This document shows positions 1-7,108 of a DNA stretch of 64,000 nucleotides, in pieces. Where the stretch lies: positions 1-64,000 of the forward strand of contig CAMWUL010000002.1 of assembly GCA_947177445.1 (NCBI GenBank). Reading direction: 5' to 3'. Every line of letters begins with the position of its first letter. Position 1 is the first letter of the stretch. The position numbers and the translations under genes were made by a program. The notes under the pieces are model-generated. The model saw only the letters and a program-made list of their open reading frames with translations, was not told the DNA's origin and ran no database searches. This DNA comes from an uncultured Lachnospiraceae bacterium. Lineage in GTDB: Bacteria; Bacillota; Clostridia; Lachnospirales; Lachnospiraceae.

Positions 1-54
1 TTACGAGGTCGATGAAGCAGGAAGCCCATTGGCTTTAGACAATGGGTAGTTCAC
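1..54 (+). mobile_element. Right end of an IS200/IS605-type element (tnpB tail and omega-RNA 3' end)
   Basis: An open frame enters from the left edge and stops at 47-49; its last residues read YEVDEAGSPLALDNG, a tail resembling those of TnpB proteins. The same bases form a hairpin (CCCATTG with CAATGGG, about 28-48) and end in GGGTAGTTCAC at about 44-54. That arrangement is the usual 3' scaffold of the TnpB guide RNA at the right end of IS605-group elements. If so, the element ends near base 54 and the bases just after it would be the guide. The tnpB body lies outside the window, so its integrity is unknown. The alternative is a degenerate solo end. Confidence 0.55.
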
Positions 55-114
55 AGAAGGTAACATAGGTAAATCCTGTGAAGGCTGTCAAAAGACAGTT
101 AGTTTGATGCATAG

Positions 115-161
115 CGGAGGCTGCAGCTTCTAAGAGCGGCAGCCTCCGTTTTGATTTTTTT
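115..161 (+). terminator. Intrinsic terminator facing right
   Basis: A perfect 10-bp stem (CGGAGGCTGC at 115-124, GCAGCCTCCG at 139-148) is followed by a T-rich tract at 149-161. The tract is on the plus-strand side only, so it would stop transcription coming from the left, out of the IS-like end. The last codons of the minus-strand MBL gene are encoded inside this hairpin. Confidence 0.7.
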
Positions 162-840
162 CCGGCTCAACGCTGGCCGGGTGTACAATCAGCCCGGAAT
201 ATTCCGGGTATTCTGACATAAAACGGTCAATAATCTCAGGCTGCTCCCAGTAATGCATGGGATAGACTTTCTTTACAGTGACATTCTTTAAAAAATAAAG
301 GAAACCGCAGGCGTAAAAGTCTCCCAGCCTTGGGTCCAAAGGAAGGCAGGCGGCGTCGATGGAAATGCCCTTCAGCTTTCGGATGGAAGCCCGGTAGCTT
401 CCGGTCATCTGGCGGCGTTCCTGATCAGGGGTATCCTCCATATTCCAGTCATTCAGATCTCCTCCGTGGTACAGCACTCCTTCGGGACAGGAGAGCAGAA
501 AGGCCACGCCGCTGTCTGTGGAAAGGAGGGTCTGCAGATGAGTATGGCAGGGAAGAGAATACTCCTGACTGTGGATAACCCGGACTGCAGGACAGCTTTC
601 AGGATAGAGCTTTCGGGAGATATCGTTGGAAAGGACAGCGGTAATGTTTTGCATACCCAATTGGCGCAGCTGATCAAAGACAGCCGGGGTATAATGATCC
701 TGGTGGCTGTGGCTGGCCAGGACAAGGATTGGCTTTGCCGGATCCATAGAAGGAAGCGGGCCCTTATAGTAATCGAAAAGATAATAGCACTCGGCGGTTT
801 CCGCCAGAAAAGAGCTGTGATAGATATAAGTGATTTTCAT
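130..840 (-). CDS. MBL-fold metal-dependent hydrolase
   Basis: The 236-residue product has the metallo-beta-lactamase signature H44-x-H46-x-D48-H49 after an N-terminal beta strand, with later candidate metal ligands in the segment HGGDLNDWN and a C-terminal MHYWE. The fold binds two metal ions and hydrolyses ester, amide or phosphodiester bonds; the substrate is not evident. No signal peptide is present, so it should be cytoplasmic. The ATG follows a GGAGGT ribosome site at close spacing. It is transcribed alone, convergent with the left edge. It resembles the small stand-alone MBL proteins common in clostridia, annotated only by fold. Confidence 0.8.
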   Translation of the reverse strand: MKITYIYHSSFLAETAECYYLFDYYKGPLPSMDPAKPILVLASHSHQDHYTPAVFDQLRQLGMQNITAVLSNDISRKLYPESCPAVRVIHSQEYSLPCHTHLQTLLSTDSGVAFLLSCPEGVLYHGGDLNDWNMEDTPDQERRQMTGSYRASIRKLKGISIDAACLPLDPRLGDFYACGFLYFLKNVTVKKVYPMHYWEQPEIIDRFMSEYPEYSGLIVHPASVEPEKNQNGGCRS

Positions 841-1051
841 GAGGACCTCCGTTTTGGCAGCAGAACCGAAGCGTGCAGGATAAGCTGCTTACTCATTATA
901 CCATAAATTGCTTCGCAATTTACGGTATGATGGCCATCCGGCCATTTCCTGCCCTGAATAAGGACATTATACCATCTAACCTGCATTGGTCAAGGCGTCA
1001 GAGCTGGTGCAAACAGTATGTTTGTTACTTTTCACAGGTTTGCGGAATTTA
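841..1051. other. Divergent intergenic region
   Basis: The region separates the minus-strand MBL gene from the plus-strand HD gene. It holds a hairpin around 899-928 (TACCATAAATTG with CAATTTACGGTA) and a 12-base stretch, GTTACTTTTCAC, at 1024-1035. The latter matches one arm of the dispersed palindromic repeats at 3267, 8537 and 52069. No coding potential was seen. Confidence 0.5.
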
Positions 1052-1080
1052 TTGACGCCTTTTGGCGAAACAGGTATACT
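1052..1080 (+). promoter_or_regulatory. Sigma-A type promoter for the HD/TetR pair
   Basis: TTGACG at 1052-1057 and TATACT at 1075-1080 are separated by 17 bp. The spacer contains the inverted repeat CGCC-TTTT-GGCG (1056-1067), a possible operator overlapping the promoter. The TetR gene two positions downstream is a candidate to bind it; that is inference. Confidence 0.7.
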
Positions 1081-1135
1081 GATTTCATGGAATAAACAAA
1101 TCCCAGGTGGATAAAAGCCGCCGGAATGGAGGAAT

Positions 1136-1846
1136 ATGGAGGAAAGCATCAGGCTGTCGGAACGTGTTAAGCGTATTTTGGAGGAACACAGGGCGGAGGG
1201 AGATTTTATCCTGCAGACGCTTGGGTTTGTGCAACGGGTGCTGGATCCGGAGTCTGTGGGAGAAAGGCGTGTGGCGGGAAGTGATATCAAGCGTTATGAT
1301 ATGCAGTATCGCTATGACCATACTCTGCGCGTGGCGGAAATCGGGAGGGAGATTGCCCGCGGGGAGGGGCTGGGTGAGGAGGCGCTTGTGATGGCGTGTC
1401 TGCTGCACGATGTGGGCTACCCGGAATGCGGAAGCTTTGAGGAGCTTGGGAAACATCCGGCTTTTGGAGCGGAAATTGCGAGGCAGTTTTTGAACAAAAT
1501 CGGATATGATGTCAAGATGGCGGAAAGCATTTGCAAGGCGGTTTTGATACATGACCGTTTTCCGTACCAGGGGGAAGATGCCACTGCCCTGGAAAAAAGC
1601 GTGCGGGATGCGGACGATATAGATCGCGAGGATGCCATGCGGCTCTGCATAAGGGCGTATCATGATATCGGGGAGCGTCCGGCCTGGGAAATCAGCGAAA
1701 TTTGCAGAAAAAGGCTTTCGGAGACCGAAGAATTGAAAAAACGGGTCTGTGGAACGGAGACCGGGAAACGCCTGTGGCTTGCAAATATCACCCTCCGGGA
1801 ACAGTTTTATCAAAAGCTTTTTGAACAGATGGAGCGGACAGTGTGA
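1136..1846 (+). CDS. HD-domain phosphohydrolase
   Basis: The 236-residue protein carries an HD domain in its middle: a His in YRYDHTLRVAE, the HD pair in ACLLHDVGYP, a further His in LIHDRFP, and an Asp-rich segment DADDIDRED. These are the metal ligands of the HD superfamily, which hydrolyses nucleotides or other phosphate esters; the substrate is unknown. No membrane segment or signal peptide is seen. The ATG overlaps a GGAGGA-rich region that serves as ribosome site. It is followed directly by a TetR regulator, whose ATG lies 9 bases beyond the stop, so the two are probably one transcript. Confidence 0.8.
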   Translation: MEESIRLSERVKRILEEHRAEGDFILQTLGFVQRVLDPESVGERRVAGSDIKRYDMQYRYDHTLRVAEIGREIARGEGLGEEALVMACLLHDVGYPECGSFEELGKHPAFGAEIARQFLNKIGYDVKMAESICKAVLIHDRFPYQGEDATALEKSVRDADDIDREDAMRLCIRAYHDIGERPAWEISEICRKRLSETEELKKRVCGTETGKRLWLANITLREQFYQKLFEQMERTV

Positions 1847-1854
1847 GGTGCAGC

Positions 1855-2436
1855 ATGACCAGTTTAACAAAGAAAGCCATACGAGATTCATTTTTAAAGC
1901 TATTGAATCTTAGACCTGTAAGTCAGATTACGATCAAGGATATTGTGGAGGACTGCGGGATCAACAGGAATTCCTTCTATTACCATTATCAGGACCTTCC
2001 GTCCATGATAGAGGAGATCATTCTGGAAGAGGTAAATGAAATAATTCGGAACCATCCGTCCATAGAATCCATGGAAGAATGCCTGGATGTGGCCATTTCC
2101 TTTGCCATGGAGAACCGGCGCGCGGCGCTTCACCTCTATAATTCACCAAAAAGAGATTTATTTGAACAATATTTGTGGAGAGTCTGCGAGTATACTGTCA
2201 GCACATATATTAACACTGCATTTGCACAATACCCTATGAAAGAAGGGGACAGAGATATTTTGATTCGATATTATAAATGGATCTGTTTTGGAGCAATTCT
2301 CGATTGGCTGAACGAAGGAATGAAGGGAGATGTACAGAAAGCCTTTTACAGGATGGGACAGTTAAAAAAAGGGATGCTGGAGGAAGTGATCCGGCGGAGC
2401 TCACAGGAAAGCGGAGCCGAAAGCCGGGAGGCATAA
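1855..2436 (+). CDS. TetR/AcrR-family transcriptional regulator
   Basis: The 193-residue protein has an N-terminal helix-turn-helix (TIKDIVEDCGINRNSFYYHY) typical of TetR regulators. Its C-terminal half resembles the DhaS-type ligand domain (RYYKWICFGAILDWLNEGM). ATG 1855 is preferred over GTG 1843 because GAGGTG at 1845-1850 is correctly spaced from it. It probably forms a dimer and represses a promoter in response to a small ligand. Candidate targets are its own operon, through the inverted repeat at 1056-1067, and the DUF308 gene downstream. A strong terminator follows. Confidence 0.85.
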   Translation: MTSLTKKAIRDSFLKLLNLRPVSQITIKDIVEDCGINRNSFYYHYQDLPSMIEEIILEEVNEIIRNHPSIESMEECLDVAISFAMENRRAALHLYNSPKRDLFEQYLWRVCEYTVSTYINTAFAQYPMKEGDRDILIRYYKWICFGAILDWLNEGMKGDVQKAFYRMGQLKKGMLEEVIRRSSQESGAESREA

Positions 2437-2476
2437 AAACCGCTGATAATTTATAAACAGAACAATACATAAACTG

Positions 2477-2510
2477 AAACCGTTTTGGCAGGTGCCGAAG
2501 CGGTTTTTTT
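2477..2510 (+). terminator. Intrinsic terminator after the TetR gene
   Basis: A 13-bp stem with two wobble pairs runs from AAACCG at 2477 to CGGTTT at 2501-2506, with loop AGGT and a T-tract at 2504-2510. It ends the HD/TetR transcript. Confidence 0.85.
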
Positions 2511-2679
2511 GTACTAAAAAGTTCAACATTTATGACAAAATCCTTCAATTGCCTAATTTTCATACATTGTTGAGGAAATGTCCGGTTTTCCTACAAACGT
2601 CCTGTACTGTCCATTTTATTTGCTGCAAAAAGTATTTATAGTATGGATATAAGGTTACATGACGAAGGGAGGTGCTTAT

Positions 2680-3252
2680 ATGCATTCTGTGAAACCGATT
2701 CAAACGGCGAAAACCGGCTATATTGTAGTGTCCGTGCTGTTTTGTGTCATGGGAATTACATTGATATGTATGCCGGAATTCATTGTACCGCTGATTGGCA
2801 AAATATTGGGGATTTTTTTGATCCTGTTTGGGCTGGTGAAGCTGATCGGCTATTTTTCAAAGGACCTGTTCCGTCTTACCTTTCAGTATGATCTGGCACT
2901 GGGAATTTTGTTGATCGCTTTGGGCGTTATTATGATTATCAGAGCAGATAATGTGATGGTATTTGTCAGTGTAGCCCATGGAATCTATGCCATGGCGGAC
3001 AGTCTTTTAAAGATTCAGACGTCCCTGGATGCCCGGCATTTCGGCATTCGGTCCTGGTGGCTAATATTGGCTGCGGCGGTCTGTACGGGAATAATTGGAT
3101 TTCTGCTGGTACTCAGGCCTTTTCAGGGAGCGGATATTCTGATTATTTTGTCGGGGTGTTCGCTTTTGGCGGAAGGAATCTTAAATTTGGTGACTGTGAT
3201 GACCACAGTCAAAATTATCCGGCAGGCGCAGCCGGATGAAATCGAAGGATAA
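2680..3252 (+). CDS. DUF308 (HdeD-like) membrane protein
   Basis: The 190-residue product is almost entirely hydrophobic, with about six membrane helices in three pairs. Each pair has the glycine-rich helix followed by a short polar turn typical of the DUF308/HdeD family (for example GKILGIFLILFGLVKLIGY). In E. coli HdeD is linked to acid stress, but the biochemical role of the family is unknown. ATG 2680 lies 7 bp after GGGAGG (2667-2672) and is preferred to upstream starts. It stands alone after a terminator. Confidence 0.75.
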   Translation: MHSVKPIQTAKTGYIVVSVLFCVMGITLICMPEFIVPLIGKILGIFLILFGLVKLIGYFSKDLFRLTFQYDLALGILLIALGVIMIIRADNVMVFVSVAHGIYAMADSLLKIQTSLDARHFGIRSWWLILAAAVCTGIIGFLLVLRPFQGADILIILSGCSLLAEGILNLVTVMTTVKIIRQAQPDEIEG

Positions 3253-3266
3253 ATGGTGTCTGGCAG

Positions 3267-3366
3267 GTTATTTTTCACGGGTAGGAGCCGCGAGGTGTTT
3301 TTGTACGCTTTTTGCTCATTTTGTGTGCATCATGTTGCTTTGAACGGCGAAGCCGTGAAAAGTAAC
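3267..3366. repeat. Dispersed palindromic repeat, copy A
   Basis: The element begins GTTATTTTTCACGG and ends CCGTGAAAAGTAAC, arms that pair over 14 bp with one wobble. The interior shares long stretches with copy B at 8537-8613, and its right half matches copy C at 52069-52102 in reverse orientation. It lies in the gap before the radical SAM gene. It looks like a small non-coding palindromic (REP- or MITE-like) element. Confidence 0.75.
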
Positions 3367-3412
3367 TCTGGCAGAGCAGGCAGGCCGGCGATGGAAAGGT
3401 AAGGGGATCAAA

Positions 3413-4807
3413 ATGAAGGAAATGACACATAAGGCCGGAAGGGCGGCTTTTGGAAAGGCAATCGATATTGCCCTGCGGAATATTGACAAGGATTGGGAAA
3501 AGGATGTCTCCGTGCTCATAGATCTGATGCAGAATTATATGGGCGGAGAAAAACTGGATTTTGATTACGAGCAGGTGAAGAAAAAAATCTGTGACAGGGA
3601 GAGGACCCTGAATCGGTATATCCGAAGAATCCTTTCGGAGACGGATCCCAATGTTTTGAAAACCACAGCGCTGAATCTGGGGTTTGAGGCCTTTTTCCAC
3701 GGTACGAAAACCATACGGAAAATGAGGGAGGTTCATCAATGCAATGTGCCCTGGCTGATATTAATGGATCCCACCAGCGCCTGTAATCTGCATTGTACCG
3801 GCTGCTGGGCCGCAGAATACGGAAATCGGCTGAATCTCACATTTGAAGAGATGGATCATGTAATCTGCCAGGGAAAGGAGTTGGGAATATATTTTTATAT
3901 GTTTACCGGAGGCGAGCCGCTGGTGAGAAAGGCGGATCTGATCAGGCTATGTGAAAAGCATAATGACTGCGCGTTTCTGGCCTATACCAACGGCACCCTT
4001 GTGGATGAAGAGCTTTGCCGGAATATGAAGCGGGTGGGGAATCTGTACCTGGCCATCAGCCTGGAGGGATTTGAAGAGGTAAATGACCTGCGGAGAGGAA
4101 CCGGCGTCTACGGGAAGGTTATGGAGGCCATGGATCTGCTGAAGGAAAACGGGCTGCTCTTCGGAACCTCTATCTGCTATACCTCCAAAAACATCGAGAC
4201 CGTTACCAGTGATGAATTTGTGCGGCTGATGGTGGAAAAGGGATGTCGATATGCTCTGTATTTTCATTATATGCCGGTGGGCAACAATGCCGCTTTGGAA
4301 CTGCTGCCCGACACACAGCAGCGTCTGTATATGCGGCAGAGAGTAAGGGAAATTCGAAATATGTCCACGGGCAGGGGCCTGTTTACCATGGATTTTCAGA
4401 ACGACGGAGAATTTGTGGGCGGATGTATAGCAGGCGGCAGAAATTATTTTCATATAAACGCCAACGGTGATGCGGAGCCATGTGTGTTTATACACTATTC
4501 CGGAGCCAATATCAGGACGCATTCTCTGCTGGAGATTCTGAAGCAGCCCTTGTTTATGGCATATCGGGACCGTCAGCCATTTAACGACAACCATCTCAGA
4601 CCGTGTCCCATGCTGGAAAATCCTCAGATCCTTGAGCAAATGGTAAAGGAAACAGGAGCAAAATCCACGGATCTGCAGTCTCCGGAAAGTGTGGAGCATC
4701 TGTGTGCCAAATGCCATGAATATGCGGCGCAGTGGGCGCCGGAGGCAGACAGAGTGTGGCAGGAGGAGCCTCATCGGAAGCAAAGCTATGAAAATTACAA
4801 AGCATAA
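3413..4807 (+). CDS. Radical SAM/SPASM-like enzyme
   Basis: The 464-residue protein has an N-terminal helical extension of about 110 residues, then the radical SAM cluster motif C124-x3-C128-x2-C131. The glycine-rich FTGGEPL follows. The C-terminal part has several further cysteines (CIAGG, EPCVF, RPCPM, CAKCHE), consistent with a SPASM-type auxiliary iron-sulfur site. Such enzymes cleave S-adenosylmethionine to a radical and often modify peptides or small molecules; the substrate here is unknown. Its last 20 bases overlap the start of a flippase-like gene, so the pair is translationally coupled and may act on a membrane or cell-wall component. No precursor-peptide gene was recognised nearby. 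Confidence 0.85.
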   Translation: MKEMTHKAGRAAFGKAIDIALRNIDKDWEKDVSVLIDLMQNYMGGEKLDFDYEQVKKKICDRERTLNRYIRRILSETDPNVLKTTALNLGFEAFFHGTKTIRKMREVHQCNVPWLILMDPTSACNLHCTGCWAAEYGNRLNLTFEEMDHVICQGKELGIYFYMFTGGEPLVRKADLIRLCEKHNDCAFLAYTNGTLVDEELCRNMKRVGNLYLAISLEGFEEVNDLRRGTGVYGKVMEAMDLLKENGLLFGTSICYTSKNIETVTSDEFVRLMVEKGCRYALYFHYMPVGNNAALELLPDTQQRLYMRQRVREIRNMSTGRGLFTMDFQNDGEFVGGCIAGGRNYFHINANGDAEPCVFIHYSGANIRTHSLLEILKQPLFMAYRDRQPFNDNHLRPCPMLENPQILEQMVKETGAKSTDLQSPESVEHLCAKCHEYAAQWAPEADRVWQEEPHRKQSYENYKA

Positions 4808-5840
4808 TCCCGGAGAGCTGGGGCGGAATCAACAGCAGAGTTTTCGCAAGTACGGGAAATATCTTGTCCTTCTGCTTCTGCTGGTTTCCATGTTCCTTTA
4901 CAGAGAAAGACTTGGAGAGATATTTGCCGGGGTAAAGGATGTCACCAAAGCTGTGGTATGTAAATGCATCATTTTGTCAGCGGCGGCATATGCGCTGGAG
5001 GGGATGACCATCGCTTTTATGATGGGCACAGCGGGGGGCCGCCCTCGTGCAGGAAAGGGGATTTCCATTGGGCTTTTATGTGAATTTTACAGAATGATCA
5101 CATTGGGCAATGGATCCGGATTCGCGGAAATTCATTATATACATAAGAACGGCATAGAAGCGGGAAAAGCGGCCGCCATGACTATGATCCAGTATGCGTT
5201 TAAAAGGATTGCCGTCATGATCTTAGGGAGTATTGGATTTTTGATTTTGTATCTGGGGCAGGGGACGAGGCAGCTTTGCAGAGAATACATGCCTTATATG
5301 GGAACGGGAATCCTGATCTCTCTTATGATAGCGGCCTGCTTCTTCTGTCTGGCGCTTTCCCCCAAAATAGCCGGATGCGCCGTTTCTGTGCTGAAGTGGT
5401 TGTCCAGGAAATTTTCTATCATTGAGAAAAAAGCTTCTTCCTGGATCGAACAAATTATACTGTTGAACCGTTCAGGAAAAAGTATACTGGGGAAAAAAAG
5501 AGAAATGATGCGGGTGATTATGTGCCAGGTGGGGAAACAGCTGCTGTTTTGCAGCATTCCGGCGGTTATGCTTCAGGGAAAAAGCCAGCTTGCTGTCAAC
5601 GAATGCATTTGGCTGATGGCCGCAGCCTGTCTGCTGGCCGGGGTAATACCGGCGCCTTCAGGCGCCGGCTCCCTGGAATTTGTATTTATTTTGTTCTTTT
5701 CCCGCTTTTCAGAGCCCGGCGTGCCTGCGGCGGCCATACTGATCTTTCGGTTTGTCACATGGGTTCTGCCGTTTATGGCGGGCGGCCTGCTGATAATAAG
5801 GGAAAAATATTTTACATACAGATGGAATGATAATGATTAG
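4788..5840 (+). CDS. Flippase-like / lysylphosphatidylglycerol synthase TM-domain protein (UPF0104)
   Basis: The 350-residue protein has about eight membrane helices and the late motif APSGAGSLEFVF, which matches the Pro-Gly-rich motif of the UPF0104 (MprF membrane domain, AglD-like) family. It lacks the soluble aminoacyl-transfer domain of MprF. Known relatives flip lipids or take part in surface glycolipid synthesis. ATG 4788 lies inside the end of the radical SAM gene, suggesting coupled translation and a common pathway. Its stop overlaps by 4 bp that of the convergent Cys/His-rich gene. Confidence 0.75.
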   Translation: MKITKHNPGELGRNQQQSFRKYGKYLVLLLLLVSMFLYRERLGEIFAGVKDVTKAVVCKCIILSAAAYALEGMTIAFMMGTAGGRPRAGKGISIGLLCEFYRMITLGNGSGFAEIHYIHKNGIEAGKAAAMTMIQYAFKRIAVMILGSIGFLILYLGQGTRQLCREYMPYMGTGILISLMIAACFFCLALSPKIAGCAVSVLKWLSRKFSIIEKKASSWIEQIILLNRSGKSILGKKREMMRVIMCQVGKQLLFCSIPAVMLQGKSQLAVNECIWLMAAACLLAGVIPAPSGAGSLEFVFILFFSRFSEPGVPAAAILIFRFVTWVLPFMAGGLLIIREKYFTYRWNDND

Positions 5841-6223
5841 TGGCAGTGACTGCGGCGGCTGCGGTGTTTCCGGGGAGTTGTGCAGGAGTCGTCGCAGTAC
5901 TCGCCCTTGTGGTCATAACCGCAATATTCAATTTCGTCATGAAAATGGCGTCCGGATTCGGTACAGTCCTCCAGGGAGCAGACCGGGCGCGGACAGGTAC
6001 CGTCACAGTAACCGTCTTCGTGGTCATAACCGCAGTATTCTACGCCGTCGTGGCAATGGCGTCCGGGCTCGGTGCAGTCTTCCAGACAGCAGACCTGGCG
6101 CTGGCTGGCAGTGTTGCTGCTCTGGGAGCGTCCATGACAGCCGTGGGCTGAAACAGGGGTGACAAACATAAGGGCCGCCATCAGAGCTGCAGCCCCAACA
6201 GATAGTGATTTTTTGAGACGCAT
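5837..6223 (-). CDS. Secreted Cys/His-rich repeat protein, function unknown
   Basis: The 128-residue protein begins with a signal peptide (about residues 1-26, ending PVSAHG). It is followed by two copies of a roughly 31-residue repeat built as LEDCTExGRHxHDxxEYCGYDH. A basic, His/Arg-rich tail ends the protein. Each repeat holds several Cys and His residues, so an exported metal-binding or disulfide-stabilised domain is plausible. I do not recognise the family. ATG 6223 is chosen because GGAGGA precedes it; a more upstream start would place residues before the signal peptide. Confidence 0.65.
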   Translation of the reverse strand: MRLKKSLSVGAAALMAALMFVTPVSAHGCHGRSQSSNTASQRQVCCLEDCTEPGRHCHDGVEYCGYDHEDGYCDGTCPRPVCSLEDCTESGRHFHDEIEYCGYDHKGEYCDDSCTTPRKHRSRRSHCH

Positions 6224-6412
6224 AATAATTCCTCCTCTATGTTCCATACACAATGGAAACCCAAAACATATATTGATGCTCTCATGTTATCACAGCGGTG
6301 ATACAGATGCAAGACTGCCCATGAATTCTTTGCTGTAAAAATACAAATTTAACGGAAAAAGGATCTTTACAAAATGAAATATAGTCAATTTCTTTATTTT
6401 TTGGTTTTTATA

Positions 6413-6440
6413 TTGATTATTTTTGTAAAAGAGTTATAAT
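6413..6440 (+). promoter_or_regulatory. Promoter for the DUF1307-like lipoprotein gene
   Basis: TTGATT at 6413-6418 and a consensus TATAAT at 6435-6440 are 16 bp apart in an AT-rich region. The predicted start would give a leader of about 45 bases before the lipoprotein gene at 6493. Confidence 0.6.
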
Positions 6441-6492
6441 GCACTTCGTAATTTACTTTACATACTATCTTTGCGAGGAGGAGTAAGAGGAA

Positions 6493-6948
6493 ATGAAAGG
6501 TTTGAAAAGAAGTATCAGTGCTGTACTGCTGTGCTGCGTGCTGGTAGCTATGCTGGCAGGCTGCGGCAAAAAAGAGGAGACCGTTACTGTCAGGATGGAG
6601 CAGGACGGCGGAGTTATGGAGATCACAATGGACGCTACCAATGACATCATCACAAAGTGGGTGCAGAAGTCCACTATCTCCGGTGTTGATGATGCTGCGA
6701 TGGAAATTCTGGAACCAACGATCAAGGCAACGGAAGACGTTTATGCCCCCTTTGAAAAGGTGGAGTACAAGACGGAGAGAAATGGCGACACGCTGGTAGA
6801 GACCATCACTATCGATATGTCCGATTCCGCAACTGTCAAGGCTCTGGTTGAGGCAAAGCTGATGCCCGTCGACGGCAACTCCGACAGGATCTCTTTGAAG
6901 CTTACCGTGCAGAGCTTCAAGGATCAGGGCTTCACTGTAGTAGAGTAA
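6493..6948 (+). CDS. DUF1307/YehR-like lipoprotein
   Basis: The 151-residue product has a lipoprotein signal peptide ending in the lipobox LAGC (Cys at about residue 24). A small alpha/beta domain rich in charged residues follows, and length and pattern fit the YehR/DUF1307 family. It should be anchored to the outer face of the membrane; no function is established. A GAGGAGGAG-type ribosome site precedes the ATG. The following gap holds a structured leader belonging to the next gene. Family assignment rests on pattern recognition only. Confidence 0.6.
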   Translation: MKGLKRSISAVLLCCVLVAMLAGCGKKEETVTVRMEQDGGVMEITMDATNDIITKWVQKSTISGVDDAAMEILEPTIKATEDVYAPFEKVEYKTERNGDTLVETITIDMSDSATVKALVEAKLMPVDGNSDRISLKLTVQSFKDQGFTVVE

Positions 6949-6983
6949 GACCTGAGTCCACAGACTGTGAATTTCACAAAATA

Positions 6984-7108
6984 GGTTCCGGCACAGAATA
7001 AGAGACCGGAACCGCATAAAAATCTCCGCTTGTGGGATACTGATCGTAATTGTGAACGGCTAAGGCCGGATACTTGAGATCAGAGATCGGCGCAGGCGGA
7101 GGTTTTTT
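6984..7108 (+). promoter_or_regulatory. Structured leader that buries the ribosome site of the GPH transporter gene
   Basis: A perfect hairpin (GGTTCCGG 6984-6991, CCGGAACC 7006-7013) is followed by a long helix pairing 7018-7034 with 7091-7107 (17 pairs including wobbles). The 3' arm contains the ribosome site GCGGAGG at 7096-7102 and ends in six Ts just before ATG 7109. Inside sit CTGATC/GATCAG (7040-7045 with 7078-7083) and CGGC-TAAG-GCCG (7057-7068). The arrangement could act as an intrinsic terminator and as a ribosome-site sequesterer, as in a riboswitch. I do not recognise a known aptamer. Confidence 0.6.

Noticed and set aside
6966..6978. TGTGAATTTCACA palindrome as a CRP site
   Set aside because: It lies after a stop codon, away from any promoter, and no CRP-like gene is present.
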